Below the pieces are notes generated by a model. That model searched no databases. It was not told the DNA's origin and was given only the letters and a program-made list of their open reading frames with translations. A stretch of 64,000 nucleotides of DNA from NCBI RefSeq assembly GCF_005887635.2, contig NZ_CP040822.1, forward strand, positions 73,472-137,471. Reading direction: 5' to 3'. Each line of letters starts with the position of its first letter. Position 1 is the first letter of the stretch. Origin of the DNA: Paroceanicella profunda (lineage in GTDB: Bacteria > Pseudomonadota > Alphaproteobacteria > Rhodobacterales > Rhodobacteraceae). The translations under genes and the position numbers were made by a program. Positions 42,226 through 51,507 of the stretch are shown here, piece after piece.

Positions 42226-43056
42226 ATGACCGGGCTGGACGGGCTCATCGGCCTCTCCGCCGCACTGGAGGCGCTGGGCATCGCCGGCGGCAGCGGCCCG
42301 GCGATGGTGTTCACCTTCTTCGCCGTGTTCATGCGGGTGGGGGCGGTGGTCTCGCTGCTGCCGGGGATCGGCGAGCAGACCATGTCGATGCGCACCCGGC
42401 TGTGCGTGGCGCTGGCGCTCAGTGCCGCGCTCTGGCCGATGCTGGCGGAGCACGCGCACCTGCCGGGCGCGGACTGGGCCCCGGCTGCGCCGCAGCTCTT
42501 CCTCGTGCTGCTGGCCGAGACCGTGGCCGGGCTGGTGCTGGGGATCGCACTGCGGCTGATGCTCGTCGTGCTGCAGCTCGCGGGTTCGATCGCCGCCCAG
42601 TCCACCGCGATTTCCCAGATCGCCGGCGCCGGCGTGACCCCGGACCCGATGCCGGCGATGGGCAACATCCTGGTGATGGCCGGAATCGCCCTCGCCCTCA
42701 CCCTCGGGCTGCACGTGAAGGCGGCGGTCATGATCGCCTGGTCCTACGAGATGCTGCCCTTCGGCCGCTTCCCAGACGGGGCGGACATGGCCAGCTGGGG
42801 CACGGCGAGCGTGTCGCGCGGCTTCGCCCTCGCCCTGGCGCTGGCCGGGCCCTTCGTGCTGCTGTCCTTCCTCTACAACCTCACGCTCGGCGCCATCAAC
42901 CGGGCGATGCCGCAGCTCATGGTGGCCTTCGTGGGGGCACCCTTCATCACCGGGGCGGGGCTGGTGCTGCTGATGCTCGCCGGCCCGGTGATGCTGCGCA
43001 TCTGGGTGGGGGCGCTCGACGACGTGCTGGCCGATCCGCTGGCGGTGCCCCGATGA
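42226..43056 (+). CDS. fliR: Flagellar export gate protein FliR
   Basis: FliR is an export gate membrane protein (276 aa) with about six hydrophobic helices. Typical pieces: VFTFFAVFMRVGAVVSLLPG, LCVALALSAALWP, IAAQSTAISQIAG and LLSFLYNLTLGAINRAMPQL. It overlaps flhB by 4 bp. Confidence 0.95.
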   Translation: MTGLDGLIGLSAALEALGIAGGSGPAMVFTFFAVFMRVGAVVSLLPGIGEQTMSMRTRLCVALALSAALWPMLAEHAHLPGADWAPAAPQLFLVLLAETVAGLVLGIALRLMLVVLQLAGSIAAQSTAISQIAGAGVTPDPMPAMGNILVMAGIALALTLGLHVKAAVMIAWSYEMLPFGRFPDGADMASWGTASVSRGFALALALAGPFVLLSFLYNLTLGAINRAMPQLMVAFVGAPFITGAGLVLLMLAGPVMLRIWVGALDDVLADPLAVPR

Positions 43057-44144
43057 GCGGGGCGGACGACAGCAGCGGCGAGAAGAGTTTCGAGCCCACC
43101 GAGAAGAAGCTTTCCGATGCCCGGCGCCAGGGCGACGTGGCGAAATCGACCGATGTCTCGGCCGCGGCCGCCTATCTCGGCCTGCTGCTGGCCCTCTTCG
43201 CCGCCGGCGCCGCCCCGGTCGAGATCACCGGCGGCGCGCTGGCCCGCTTCCTCGGACGGGCCGACCAGCTGGAAGGCCGCATCCTGGGGCCCGGAGGGGC
43301 CGGGCTCGCCGGGGCGCTGATCGGCGAGGCGATGCTGGGGCTGCTGCCGCTCCTCGCCCTGCCCGCGCTCGCCGCCTTCATCGCGCTGCTCGCGCAACGC
43401 GCCTTCGCCTTCTCGCCGGAGAAACTGCAGCCGAAACTGTCGCGCATCGACCCGGTCTCGGTGGCCGGCAACAAGTTCGGGCCCACGGGGCTGATGGATT
43501 TCCTGCGCAACCTGGTGAAGATGTGCGCGATCGGCGTGGTGCTCTGGCTCTACCTCGCCTCGGAGAGCGACCGGATCATCGGGGTGATGCGCGCGCCCGC
43601 CCGGATGCTGCCCGGGGAATTGGTGCGGCTGGGCACCGGGCTGCTCACCGCCATCACCGCCATCGCGGTGGTGATCGCCGCGCTCGACCTGCTCTGGCAA
43701 CGCTTCAACCATGCCCGCCGCCTGCGCATGTCGCTCAAGGAAATGCGCGACGAGGCCAAGGAATCCGAGGGCGACCCCCATCAGAAGGCCGCCCGCCGCC
43801 GCCGGGGCGAGGAGATCGCGCGCAACCAGATGCTCGCCGACGTGCCGAAGGCCGATGTGGTGATCACGAACCCCAGCCATTACGCCGTGGCGCTGAAATG
43901 GTCGCGCAAACCGGGCGCGGCCCCGGAATGCGTGGCCAAGGGGGTCGACGAAACCGCCCGGGCGATCCGCGAGGCGGCCGCCGCCGCCGGTGTGCCCATT
44001 CACCCCGATCCGCCCACCGCGCGCGCCCTGCACGCGTTGGTCGAGATCGGCGAGGAAGTGCCGCCGGACCTCTACCGGGCCGTGGCCGCGGCCATCCGCT
44101 TCGCCGAGGCGATGCGCGCCCGGGCCCGGGCCGGTTGGACCTGA
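43053..44144 (+). CDS. flhB: Flagellar export switch protein FlhB
   Basis: FlhB switches export from rod/hook to filament substrates (363 aa). The N-terminus SFEPTEKKLSDARRQGDVAK is diagnostic; four TM helices follow and the cytosolic domain contains the autocleavage site as NPSH (ADVVITNPSHYAVALKW) instead of the common NPTH. The catalytic Asn-Pro pair is intact. It is followed by the fliJ-like gene after 3 bp. Confidence 0.95.
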   Translation: MSGADDSSGEKSFEPTEKKLSDARRQGDVAKSTDVSAAAAYLGLLLALFAAGAAPVEITGGALARFLGRADQLEGRILGPGGAGLAGALIGEAMLGLLPLLALPALAAFIALLAQRAFAFSPEKLQPKLSRIDPVSVAGNKFGPTGLMDFLRNLVKMCAIGVVLWLYLASESDRIIGVMRAPARMLPGELVRLGTGLLTAITAIAVVIAALDLLWQRFNHARRLRMSLKEMRDEAKESEGDPHQKAARRRRGEEIARNQMLADVPKADVVITNPSHYAVALKWSRKPGAAPECVAKGVDETARAIREAAAAAGVPIHPDPPTARALHALVEIGEEVPPDLYRAVAAAIRFAEAMRARARAGWT

Positions 44145-44147
44145 GGC

Positions 44148-44582
44148 ATGGCCGACACGCTTTCCCCCGCCGGCATCGCCCGGCTCACCGACCTGGCGGA
44201 CCGGGCCTTCGCCGCTCGCCGGGCGCGGCTGGGAGCGGCGGCCGCCGCCCAGTCCCTCGCCGAAAAGGCCCTCGCCGACCACCTCTCCCTGCGGGCCCCG
44301 GCGCTGCGCACGGCGGGCATCGACCAGCAGGTGCTCTCCGCCTGGCTGGTCTGGCATGGCCAGGAAATCCACCGCCGCCAGGCCCGGATCGATGCCGCCC
44401 GCCGCGACACCGCCGCCCGCCGGGCGGAAGCGGCCGAGGCCTTCGCCCGCTGCCGGGCCGTCACAATGCTCGCCAGACGCGCAGAGATCGAACGCCGCCG
44501 CAAGCAGGAGCGCGCCGACGAGCGGGCCCTGTCGATGCTGATGGCCGGCCGGAACGGGAAAATGTTTGGTCTCTTAGATTAA
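44148..44582 (+). CDS. FliJ-like coiled-coil protein
   Basis: This 144-aa protein is almost entirely helical and rich in Arg/Ala/Glu ([57 protein letters not shown]). Size, helix pattern and position at the end of the export-gate operon suggest a FliJ-type stalk of the FliI ATPase, since no other fliJ is near fliI. Sequence identity to FliJ is not evident, so this is a structural guess. A CtrA-like box overlaps its stop codon. Confidence 0.5.
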   Translation: MADTLSPAGIARLTDLADRAFAARRARLGAAAAAQSLAEKALADHLSLRAPALRTAGIDQQVLSAWLVWHGQEIHRRQARIDAARRDTAARRAEAAEAFARCRAVTMLARRAEIERRRKQERADERALSMLMAGRNGKMFGLLD

Positions 44583-44593
44583 TAGTGCGTTAG
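44579..44593 (+). promoter_or_regulatory. Candidate CtrA box upstream of a small membrane protein gene
   Basis: TTAA, TAGTGCG, TTAG: one mismatch from TTAA-N7-TTAA. It lies 53-67 bp upstream of the ATG at 44646, the same distance as the boxes before fliL and before the gene at 55237. It overlaps the last codons of the fliJ-like gene. Confidence 0.55.
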
Positions 44594-44645
44594 GGTGTGC
44601 ACCCTAGGGTTGTTGTACTCGTCCGGTATGCCTGGAGTGACACAG

Positions 44646-44915
44646 ATGCACGCGTTCCCCTTCCGGCTGTTGCTGAGTGCTTATGGCAGCGCTGCCATCC
44701 TGGCCCTCGCAAGCTGGTGGGTCGGGCTGCCCGGTCTGGCGGCCGCGCTGCTGTTCTGGCTGTCGGGGGCCGGGTTCGTCTTCCTGCTGCCGGTGGTCTT
44801 TCCCGACATCTGCCCGCCGCGCCGGGCCCGCAGCGCCGAGGATGGCGCGCCGCCCCTGGTGCCCCGGGGGGGCTGGGCGCCGCAGTCCGAGCCGGCTCAC
44901 AGGCCCGAGGGCTGA
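44646..44915 (+). CDS. Small two-helix membrane protein
   Basis: This 89-aa protein has two hydrophobic segments (about 5-25 and 28-50, with LLFWLSGAGFVFLLPVVFP) and a Pro/Arg-rich hydrophilic tail. ATG chosen for GGAGTGA five bases upstream; an ATG 18 bp earlier has no ribosome site. I do not recognise the family. A CtrA-like box 53-67 bp upstream hints at co-regulation with motility or cell-cycle genes. Confidence 0.6.
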   Translation: MHAFPFRLLLSAYGSAAILALASWWVGLPGLAAALLFWLSGAGFVFLLPVVFPDICPPRRARSAEDGAPPLVPRGGWAPQSEPAHRPEG

Positions 44916-44943
44916 GCCCGGGCGTCCGCTCCCGTCCGGCGTC

Positions 44944-45891
44944 TCAGGCCCGGATCTGCCACAGGCGGTAGCGCTTCTGACCTGAAATTTCCCGGATGAG
45001 CCCCATCTCGGCGAAGCGTCGCAGGACGGCATTCGCCGCCTGCTGGCTCACCCCCAGCCGGTCGCGCAGCAGGTTGGCGGAGACGAGGTGCTCGGCGGCC
45101 AGAACCCCTGCCGCGGCTTCCGCAAGCTGCCCCGGCAGGGCCGCCACGCGCAGCCGTGCCGTGTCGGCCCAGTCCGCCCGGCGGGCGAGAGCGGCGAGAA
45201 CCGGTTCGATCCGCGCCTCGGCCCGGGCGAGGAAGGCCTCGAGCCGGGCCTCCGGCCCCGGCCCGGCGGCCCGTGGTGCGGCCCCGAGCGGCAGGAAGCG
45301 CGCCCGGGCCTGATCCGCCGCCGCGATCCGGGCGGCCAGCACGCCCCCTTCCAGAACCGCGCCCGGCCCGCCCAGCCCATGCCCGTGCCACAGGGCCAGC
45401 GCGGCGGCCCCCCGGGTGAGCGGGTGAAGGCCGGCGAGCCCGGTCATCTCCTGCGACCAGGCCGCCGCCTCGGCATCCCAGTCGGCCCCGGTGGGCCGGC
45501 GCAGGAGCGGGCGCAGGGCGAGATCGGTCTCGCTGCCGTCATGTCCGAGAAACTGCCGCAGGCCGGCGGCACCGGCCTCGGGGTCCGGCGCCGCCCCGGT
45601 CAGCCGGCGCGCCGCCCAGCCGGCCGCCAGCAAGGCCCCGGGCGCCGTGCTGCCCGCCGGGGCCCCGTGGCGCCAGAGCAGGAAGGCTTCGAGCCCGAGC
45701 CGGGCGCCATCGGCGCGGGTCAGCGCGACGGCTTCCTCCTCGGCCAGCCGCGCCGGGGCGGCGCCGCTGCCGGCCAGGCGTTCGTCGAGCCGGGCCAGTA
45801 GGGCCGCGACCCGGGCCAGGCGTCGCGGCATCTGCCGCTCCGCCGCCGCCCAGGCCTCCGGGTCTGACAGGTCTGCATCCCGATCGGCCAT
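44944..45891 (-). CDS. Helix-turn-helix protein of unknown function (DUF1612-like?)
   Basis: This 315-aa Ala/Arg-rich protein is mostly helical. The last 60 residues form a winged HTH: LVSANLLRDRLGVSQQAANA, then VLRRFAEMGLIREISGQKRY. The N-terminal region (LARVAALLARLDERLAG; TRADGARLGLEAFLLWRHG) recalls DUF1612/RHE_PE00001-type proteins of alphaproteobacteria, which also pair an unknown domain with a C-terminal HTH; this likeness is from memory and uncertain. It is not obviously part of the flagellar locus. Confidence 0.6.
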   Translation of the reverse strand: MADRDADLSDPEAWAAAERQMPRRLARVAALLARLDERLAGSGAAPARLAEEEAVALTRADGARLGLEAFLLWRHGAPAGSTAPGALLAAGWAARRLTGAAPDPEAGAAGLRQFLGHDGSETDLALRPLLRRPTGADWDAEAAAWSQEMTGLAGLHPLTRGAAALALWHGHGLGGPGAVLEGGVLAARIAAADQARARFLPLGAAPRAAGPGPEARLEAFLARAEARIEPVLAALARRADWADTARLRVAALPGQLAEAAAGVLAAEHLVSANLLRDRLGVSQQAANAVLRRFAEMGLIREISGQKRYRLWQIRA

Positions 45892-46070
45892 TGCCCCGCC
45901 TTCCTTCCGCCCCGCTCCGCGAAATCATAGAGCGGAACGCGGGGGGCGGGCCAGCCCGTGCGGGCCGGCCGGGCGCGCCCGATCCCGTGCGGCGCCCGGT
46001 TGCGGTTGATTGCGCGGGGCCGTCGGGTGGTCCCGCGCAGGGCAGGTTGTCGGCCCCGCGCGCGAGACGG

Positions 46071-49000
46071 TCAGTCGGTTCCCGCCGGTGCCGGATCGGG
46101 CGATGCGGCGGGGCCGGGTGCGCCGGTGACGACCCGGCGCGGCAGGCCCTCGCCGCCCGGCTGCAGCCGCGAGAGATACTCCGACAGGATGAAGGAGATC
46201 TGGTCGAGCCGGGCGCGCAGCTCGGGATCGGGCGGGGGCGCGGTGACGCGCCCGAGCTCGTTGAGCGCGGTGCGCATGCCGCCCAGCATCAGGCGCAGGT
46301 TGCCGATCTCCCCGAAGAACCGGGTTTCCATGCGCGCGATGTCCTGCGCGGCGGAGGGAGCTTCCGCCGACGGGCCGAGCGCCGCGGCGAGGGCCGGAGC
46401 GAGGGCCGCGGCCAACGCCTCGGGGTCGCCGCCTTCGGCCGGCGCCGTGTCCGCGAGGGCCCGGGCCAGCCCATCGAGGCGGGTTTCGAACCGCGCGAGG
46501 GCGGCCTCGACGGAGGCGGTGGTGTCCTCCCCGGGTGCGGGGCGGGCTCCGGCCAGCTCCTCCGCCAGGCCGTCAAACCGGGCTTCGACCCGGGCGAGAC
46601 CCTCGGCGAAAGTGTCCGATCCGCCGGCTGCCGGCGCTGCCGCAGCGGCGGTGGCGAAGCTGTCCGCCAGGCTTTCGAGCCGGCTGTCGAGCCGGGCGAG
46701 GGTTTCTTCGAGCCCCGAGAGGTCGGGTGCCGCGCCGCGGCCTTCCTCCCCCCCACCGGTTTGCAGGTGTTCGGCCACGGCCTGCAGCGAGAGCACGATG
46801 CCCTGGAGCCGCGCGCGTTCGGGGCCGATGCTCTGGCCGACCACCGCCGCGCGGGTGGCGAGGCTCTGCAGGGTCTTCTGCATCCGGTCGATGCGGCGGG
46901 TGAGCGGCTCGAGTGTATCTTCCGCGCTGACGGGCAGGGCCATGATCCGGGTGGAGAGCGGTTCGAGGCGGGCCTCCGCTTCGGCCTGTCCGGCGCGGAT
47001 CTCCTCGGCCAGCGCCGTGCGCAGGCTGTCGAGATCGGGCGGCGGCGGCAGGGCGCTCGCCAGGGTGGATATCTCGCGGCCGAGGGCGGCCAGGGGCGAG
47101 GCGAGCTCGGCGGCCACCCCCGGCGCGAGGCCGGACAGTGCGTCGGAGAGCTGGGCGGAGAGGGTTTCGAGCCGGATTTCCAGCGGGGCCAGGTCCACCG
47201 GATCGGGCGTGGCCTGTGCCGTCAGCGCGCCGAGCCGGCCGAGGCCTTCCTCGAACCCCGTTGCGAGGTCCTGTTTCAGGGCCGCGAGATCGGGCGCTTC
47301 GGGCAGCGGCCGCGCGGCGAGGGCCTCGATGCGCTCGGTGAGCGCCGTGAGCCGCGATTGCATGACCTCGACATGGCGGGCCATGGCCTTCTCGCTCAGC
47401 GGGGGGTCCGACCGGCGGGAGATTGCGGCATCGCCGAAGCGCATCAGCGCATGCTCGATGACCCCGAGACGCTCGTCGAGGTCGACCGTGCGGCTCTGGC
47501 GATCCTCCTCGCGGGCGAGCAGGCGCGAGAGGCTTTCCTCCAGCTCCGCGGCATGGGTGTCGAGGCGGCGCTGCGTGTCGCGCAGGCTGGCGGCGAGGCG
47601 CCCGGCATCCTCCTGCCCGGAGGGCTGGGCGAGGGCGGCGAGATGCGTCTCGATCGCATCCAGCCGGCGCGCGACCCCCTCGGAGAGGGAGGGCGGCGCC
47701 GGGGGCAGGGCCGCGATCACGGCCGGGGCGAGCTCGGCGGCCAGCCGGGCGGAGAGGCTGTCCGCCAGGGCCTCGGCGAGGGTGCGGGTGAGGGTCTCGG
47801 GATCGGCAGGTTCCGCCGGCGCGGGCAAGGCCTCCGCGACCGCGGCCTCGACCCGGGCGGTGAGCAGGCCTGCGAGCGCTTCGGAATCCGGCGCCGGGGG
47901 CAGGGCCGCGACCAGCGCCGGCGCGAGGGTTGCGGCCAGCGTGGGGCCGAGGGTGGAAGCCAGGGCTTCGGCCAGGGCCTCGGGGGCCATCGGTTCCGCC
48001 GGCCCGGGCAGGGCGGCGAGGGCGGCGTCGAGGCGGGCACCGAGGGCTTCGGAGAGGGCGTCCGCGTCCGGGCCTGCGGGGAGGCTGGCGGTGAGGGCGG
48101 GGAGGAGGGCAGCCGTGAGGGCTTCTGCCAGGGCCTCGGGGGCCATCGGTTCCGCGGGTGCGGGGAGGGCGGCGAGGGCTGCGTCGAGGCGGGCGCCGAG
48201 GGCTTCGGAGAGGGCGTCCGCGTCCGGGCCTGCGGGGAGGCTGGCGGTGAGGGCGGGGAGGAGGGCAGCCGTGAGGGCTTCTGCCAGGGCCTCGGGGGCC
48301 ATCGGTTCCGCGGGTGCGGGGAGGGCGGCGAGGGCTGCGTCGAGGCGGGCGCCGAGGGCTTCGGAGAGGGCGTCCGCGTCCGGGCCTGCGGGGAGGCTGG
48401 CGGTGAGGGCGGGGAGGAGGGCAGCCGTGAGGGCTTCTGCCAGGGCCTCGGGGGCCATCGGTTCCGCGGGTGCGGGCAGGGCGGCGAGGGCTGCGTCGAG
48501 GCGGGTGCCGAGGGTTTCGGAGAGGGCGTCCGTGTCCGGGCCTGCGGGGAGGCTGGCGGTGAGCAGCGGCGCGAGGGCTTCGGCGAGTGCGGTGACCCGG
48601 GCCGTGTCGGTTTCGGCCGCGCCATCGGGAGCGGGGAAATGCGTGGCCAGCGCCGCGGCGAGCTCGCTGGCCAGGGTTGCCGCGTCGACCGGCGGATCGG
48701 AGGGCGCGGAGAGCGCCTCCTGCAGCGCCGCGAGCCGCGGGTCGAGCCCGGCGATGGCCGCGGCCACGCTCTCGGACAGCGCCTGCGGGTCGGTCTCGCC
48801 GATCCGGGCCTCGATGGCTTCGAGGCGCTCCACGAGCCGGGCGCCTTCCTCGGAGGCCGGGACGGCGACGGGGGCGGGGATGATCGCGCGCACCCGTTCG
48901 GCCACGCCGGAGAGGGCGGCGTCGACCAGTTCGGTGATCCGCCCGGCGGTGAGCCGGGCCGCGGCGATGGCATAGCCCGCGTCGAGCACCGAGCGCACGC

Positions 49001-49400
49001 CGGGCCCGGCGGCGGTGCGTGCCGCATCCTGCAGGGCGCCGACGAGGATCAGCGCCTGGTCGTCGAGCGAGGGCAGGGGCTCGCCCGGCGGCGAGAGCGG
49101 TTCGACATGCACCGCGCCGAACCCGGCCGATGCGCCCAGTGCCTCCGCGAGACCGGCGGCAAAGGCCTCCTCCCCTTCCTCCGGCGCGGCCTGCACGCCG
49201 TAGGAGAAGGCGCCGAGCCGGAAGACCTGGCCGGCCACGCGTTCGCAGATCGCTTCCAGCAGGGCCGTCTCGAGGCCGGGGTCCCGGGCGCCGGCGACCG
49301 CGTTCGGGTCAAGTTCTATGCGATGGGTGATCAGGCCGGCACGGGCAAGCCGCTCGGCCATGTCTCCGGTCATGTCTTCGGGAGATCCGCTTCCGTCCAT
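46071..49400 (-). CDS. Very large repeat-rich coiled-coil protein (1109 aa)
   Basis: I do not recognise this protein. Residues 1-170 look globular (ERLARAGLITHRIELDPNAV; LLEAICERVAGQVFRLGAFS). Residues about 280-560 contain tandem 52-residue repeats, three nearly identical, with PMAPEALAEALTAALLPALT and ALSEALGARLDAALAALPAP. The rest is Ala/Leu/Glu-rich coiled coil, with a final conserved-looking block (RMETRFFGEIGNLRLMLGGM; ELRARLDQISFILSEYLSRL). There is no signal or TM. ATG chosen for GGAGCGGAGC upstream; the open frame continues 59 codons earlier. It could be a cytoplasmic scaffold or polarity factor. Confidence 0.8.
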   Translation of the reverse strand: MDGSGSPEDMTGDMAERLARAGLITHRIELDPNAVAGARDPGLETALLEAICERVAGQVFRLGAFSYGVQAAPEEGEEAFAAGLAEALGASAGFGAVHVEPLSPPGEPLPSLDDQALILVGALQDAARTAAGPGVRSVLDAGYAIAAARLTAGRITELVDAALSGVAERVRAIIPAPVAVPASEEGARLVERLEAIEARIGETDPQALSESVAAAIAGLDPRLAALQEALSAPSDPPVDAATLASELAAALATHFPAPDGAAETDTARVTALAEALAPLLTASLPAGPDTDALSETLGTRLDAALAALPAPAEPMAPEALAEALTAALLPALTASLPAGPDADALSEALGARLDAALAALPAPAEPMAPEALAEALTAALLPALTASLPAGPDADALSEALGARLDAALAALPAPAEPMAPEALAEALTAALLPALTASLPAGPDADALSEALGARLDAALAALPGPAEPMAPEALAEALASTLGPTLAATLAPALVAALPPAPDSEALAGLLTARVEAAVAEALPAPAEPADPETLTRTLAEALADSLSARLAAELAPAVIAALPPAPPSLSEGVARRLDAIETHLAALAQPSGQEDAGRLAASLRDTQRRLDTHAAELEESLSRLLAREEDRQSRTVDLDERLGVIEHALMRFGDAAISRRSDPPLSEKAMARHVEVMQSRLTALTERIEALAARPLPEAPDLAALKQDLATGFEEGLGRLGALTAQATPDPVDLAPLEIRLETLSAQLSDALSGLAPGVAAELASPLAALGREISTLASALPPPPDLDSLRTALAEEIRAGQAEAEARLEPLSTRIMALPVSAEDTLEPLTRRIDRMQKTLQSLATRAAVVGQSIGPERARLQGIVLSLQAVAEHLQTGGGEEGRGAAPDLSGLEETLARLDSRLESLADSFATAAAAAPAAGGSDTFAEGLARVEARFDGLAEELAGARPAPGEDTTASVEAALARFETRLDGLARALADTAPAEGGDPEALAAALAPALAAALGPSAEAPSAAQDIARMETRFFGEIGNLRLMLGGMRTALNELGRVTAPPPDPELRARLDQISFILSEYLSRLQPGGEGLPRRVVTGAPGPAASPDPAPAGTD
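47988..48560 (-). repeat. Tandem 156-bp coding repeats
   Basis: The marker CCATCGGTTCCGC recurs at exact 156-base spacing (CAT at 47988, 48144, 48300 and 48456). The units at about 48144-48455 are almost identical at the nucleotide level; flanking units are diverged, and more degenerate versions continue on both sides in the protein. Each unit encodes 52 residues, so copy number changes keep the frame. Confidence 0.92.
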
Positions 49401-49768
49401 GCTCCGCTCCGCTCTGGGGTCCGGGACCCGGGGCGCCCGCCGCCCCCGGAGCCGCGCACCCCGCCGCGGCCCGACACCGGACCTCGGGGCGTTCTGCCCT
49501 GGGAGCCGGGCAGGGCCGACTCGAAATGCGGTCTCTCCCCGACCAGGCCGGGGGCGCCGCGGGAGGGACGCTAGCAAGCAATTGCTGACGATCCATTAAC
49601 CTCGACCGGCCCCCGGCTCCTGCGCCGCGCACGGGTTCCGTTCGCGCCGCGAACCGGATAAACAGGCCGCGGAAGCCTCAGGACCCCCCGGTGCATCAGC
49701 AGGATGCGGGCCCGGGGGCCGGCCGGAGCCCCGGTGCGCGGGGTCTCCCCAGAACAAGGATGACGGCC
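49401..49768. other. Divergent gap between repeat protein and ugd
   Basis: These 368 bp contain no convincing gene. A TTAAC half-site at 49596-49600 has a poor partner (CTGA eleven bases upstream). AAGCAATTGCTG at 49576-49587 is a short near-palindrome around CAATTG. Promoters for both divergent genes must lie here. Confidence 0.5.
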
Positions 49769-51085
49769 ATGCGCGTGGCAATGATCGGTACCGGCTATGT
49801 GGGCCTGGTCTCGGGGGTGTGTTTCTCGGATTTCGGCCATGACGTGACCTGCGTGGACACGAATGCCGAGAAGATCGCCCAGCTCACCCGTGGCGAGGTG
49901 CCGATCTTCGAGCCCGGGCTGGAGGCGCTGCTGGCCAAGAACGTCGCCGCCGGGCGGCTGAGCTTCACCGGCGATCTCGCCAGCGCGGTGGCCGGGGCGG
50001 AGGCGGTGTTCATCGCGGTGGGCACGCCCACGCGGCGCGGCGACGGCCATGCCGACCTCACCTACGTCTATGCCGCCGCGCGCGAGGTGGCCGCGGCGCT
50101 CTCGGGCTACACGGTGGTGGTGACGAAATCGACCGTGCCGGTGGGCACCAACCGCGAGGTGGCACGCATCATCGCCGAGGCGAACCCGGAGGCCGATTTC
50201 GACGTGGCCTCCAACCCCGAGTTCCTGCGCGAGGGGGCGGCCATCGACGATTTCATGCGCCCGGACCGGGTGGTGGTGGGTGTCGAGAGCGCGCGGGCCC
50301 GCGAGGTGATGGGCGCGCTCTACCGGCCGCTCTACCTGCGCGAGGCGCCGATGGTCTATACCGGGCTCGAGAGCGCGGAGATGATCAAGTATGCCGCGAA
50401 CGCCTTCCTCGCCACCAAGATCACCTTCATCAACGAGATCGCGGCGCTGTGCGAGAAGGTGGGCGCCGACGTGAAGGCGGTCTCCAAGGGCATGGGGCTG
50501 GACGGGCGCATCGGCAACAAGTTCCTGCATGCCGGGCCCGGCTATGGCGGCTCCTGCTTTCCCAAGGACACCAAGGCGCTGGCGCGCATCGGCCAGGACC
50601 ATGCCTCGCCGATGGAGATCGTGGAGACGGTGATCGCGGTGAACGAGGCGCGCAAGCGGGCGATGGTCGACAAGGTGCTCGACCTGTGCGGCGGCCGGGT
50701 GGCGAACAAGGTGATCGCGGTGTTCGGCGTGACCTTCAAGCCCAACACGGACGACATGCGCGACAGCCCCTCGCTGACCATCGTGCCGGCGCTGGTGGGC
50801 GCGGGGGCCACGGTGCGGGTGGTCGACCCGGAGGGGCGCAAGGAGGGCGAGGCGCTCTTGCCCGGCGTCACCTGGATGGACGATCCCTACGAAGCGGCCT
50901 CGGGCGCGGTGGCCGCCGTCATCCTCACCGAGTGGAACGAGTTCCGCGCCCTCGATCTCGCGCGGCTGGCCGGTGCCATGGCCGAGCCGCGGCTCGCGGA
51001 CCTGCGCAACATCTATTCCCCCGAGGACGCCGCCCGCGCCGGGCTCTCCTATGTCTCGGTGGGCCGGGCGCCGGTGGGGGCCTGA
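49769..51085 (+). CDS. ugd: UDP-glucose 6-dehydrogenase
   Basis: This enzyme oxidises UDP-glucose to UDP-glucuronate with two NAD+, a precursor of acidic exopolysaccharides (438 aa). The N-terminal Rossmann motif is MRVAMIGTGYVGLVSGVCFS; the catalytic Cys is C263 in GYGGSCFPKDTKAL, with KYAANAFLATKITFINEI in the central helix and VFGVTFKPNTDDMRDSPS in the C-terminal domain. ATG chosen because AAGGA lies nine bases upstream and the protein then starts like its relatives; an in-frame ATG nine bases earlier is possible. Confidence 0.96.
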   Translation: MRVAMIGTGYVGLVSGVCFSDFGHDVTCVDTNAEKIAQLTRGEVPIFEPGLEALLAKNVAAGRLSFTGDLASAVAGAEAVFIAVGTPTRRGDGHADLTYVYAAAREVAAALSGYTVVVTKSTVPVGTNREVARIIAEANPEADFDVASNPEFLREGAAIDDFMRPDRVVVGVESARAREVMGALYRPLYLREAPMVYTGLESAEMIKYAANAFLATKITFINEIAALCEKVGADVKAVSKGMGLDGRIGNKFLHAGPGYGGSCFPKDTKALARIGQDHASPMEIVETVIAVNEARKRAMVDKVLDLCGGRVANKVIAVFGVTFKPNTDDMRDSPSLTIVPALVGAGATVRVVDPEGRKEGEALLPGVTWMDDPYEAASGAVAAVILTEWNEFRALDLARLAGAMAEPRLADLRNIYSPEDAARAGLSYVSVGRAPVGA

Positions 51086-51507
51086 GGCGGGGCGCGACCG
51101 GGCCGTCGCCTGCTGCCTTGCTGCCGGTCCGGAGGGCGGGGAACGGTGCGAGGCGTTCGCGGCACCCTGCGTCTCGGGAGGCTGCCCGGGGCTTCGGGGC
51201 GCCCGCCAGGGCCGTCCGGCCGCCGGGGGGGAGACCGCCAGGGGCCGCGCCGGGGGGGTAATTCCGGCGGCCCCGGGCGATCTTGCCGCCGGGGCCGCCG
51301 ATCCGGCCGTCTGCAGTCCCGCAGTCCGGCCGTTGCGCGGGAACTCCCCTTGGGGGGCATTGAGCCCCCGCGCGGGGAGCGGCCCGTCTTCGCGTGCCGG
51401 TCCCGGCCCCGGCCGGTCGCCCGGGGCGCGCCTGCCTCCCCCGGCCCCTTCCGCGGGGGCCGGCCCGTTCTCCCGGCGCCCGAGGCGCCCGATCCGGAGC
51501 CCTTGCC
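51086..51507. other. Gene-free gap between ugd and the DUF3291 gene
   Basis: These 422 bp are very GC-rich and show no gene on either strand. They hold copy 2 of the dispersed palindrome (51344-51379). Confidence 0.6.
51344..51379 (+). repeat. Dispersed palindromic element, copy 2
   Basis: Outer arms CTCCCC/GGGGAG surround the core GGGGGGCATTGAGCCCCC and are followed by CGGCCCG as in copy 1. The arms differ from copy 1 by paired changes that keep base pairing. Confidence 0.8.

Noticed and set aside
45891..49574. Open frame of 1227 codons on the plus strand opposite the repeat protein
   Set aside because: Gly/Arg-rich antisense shadow. The minus-strand frame gives helical heptad sequence, a good ribosome site and a more protein-like composition, although an unknown protein on each strand cannot be told apart with complete certainty.
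49585..49599. Possible CtrA box (CTGA-N7-TTAA) between the repeat protein gene and ugd
   Set aside because: Two mismatches and more than 165 bp from either start.
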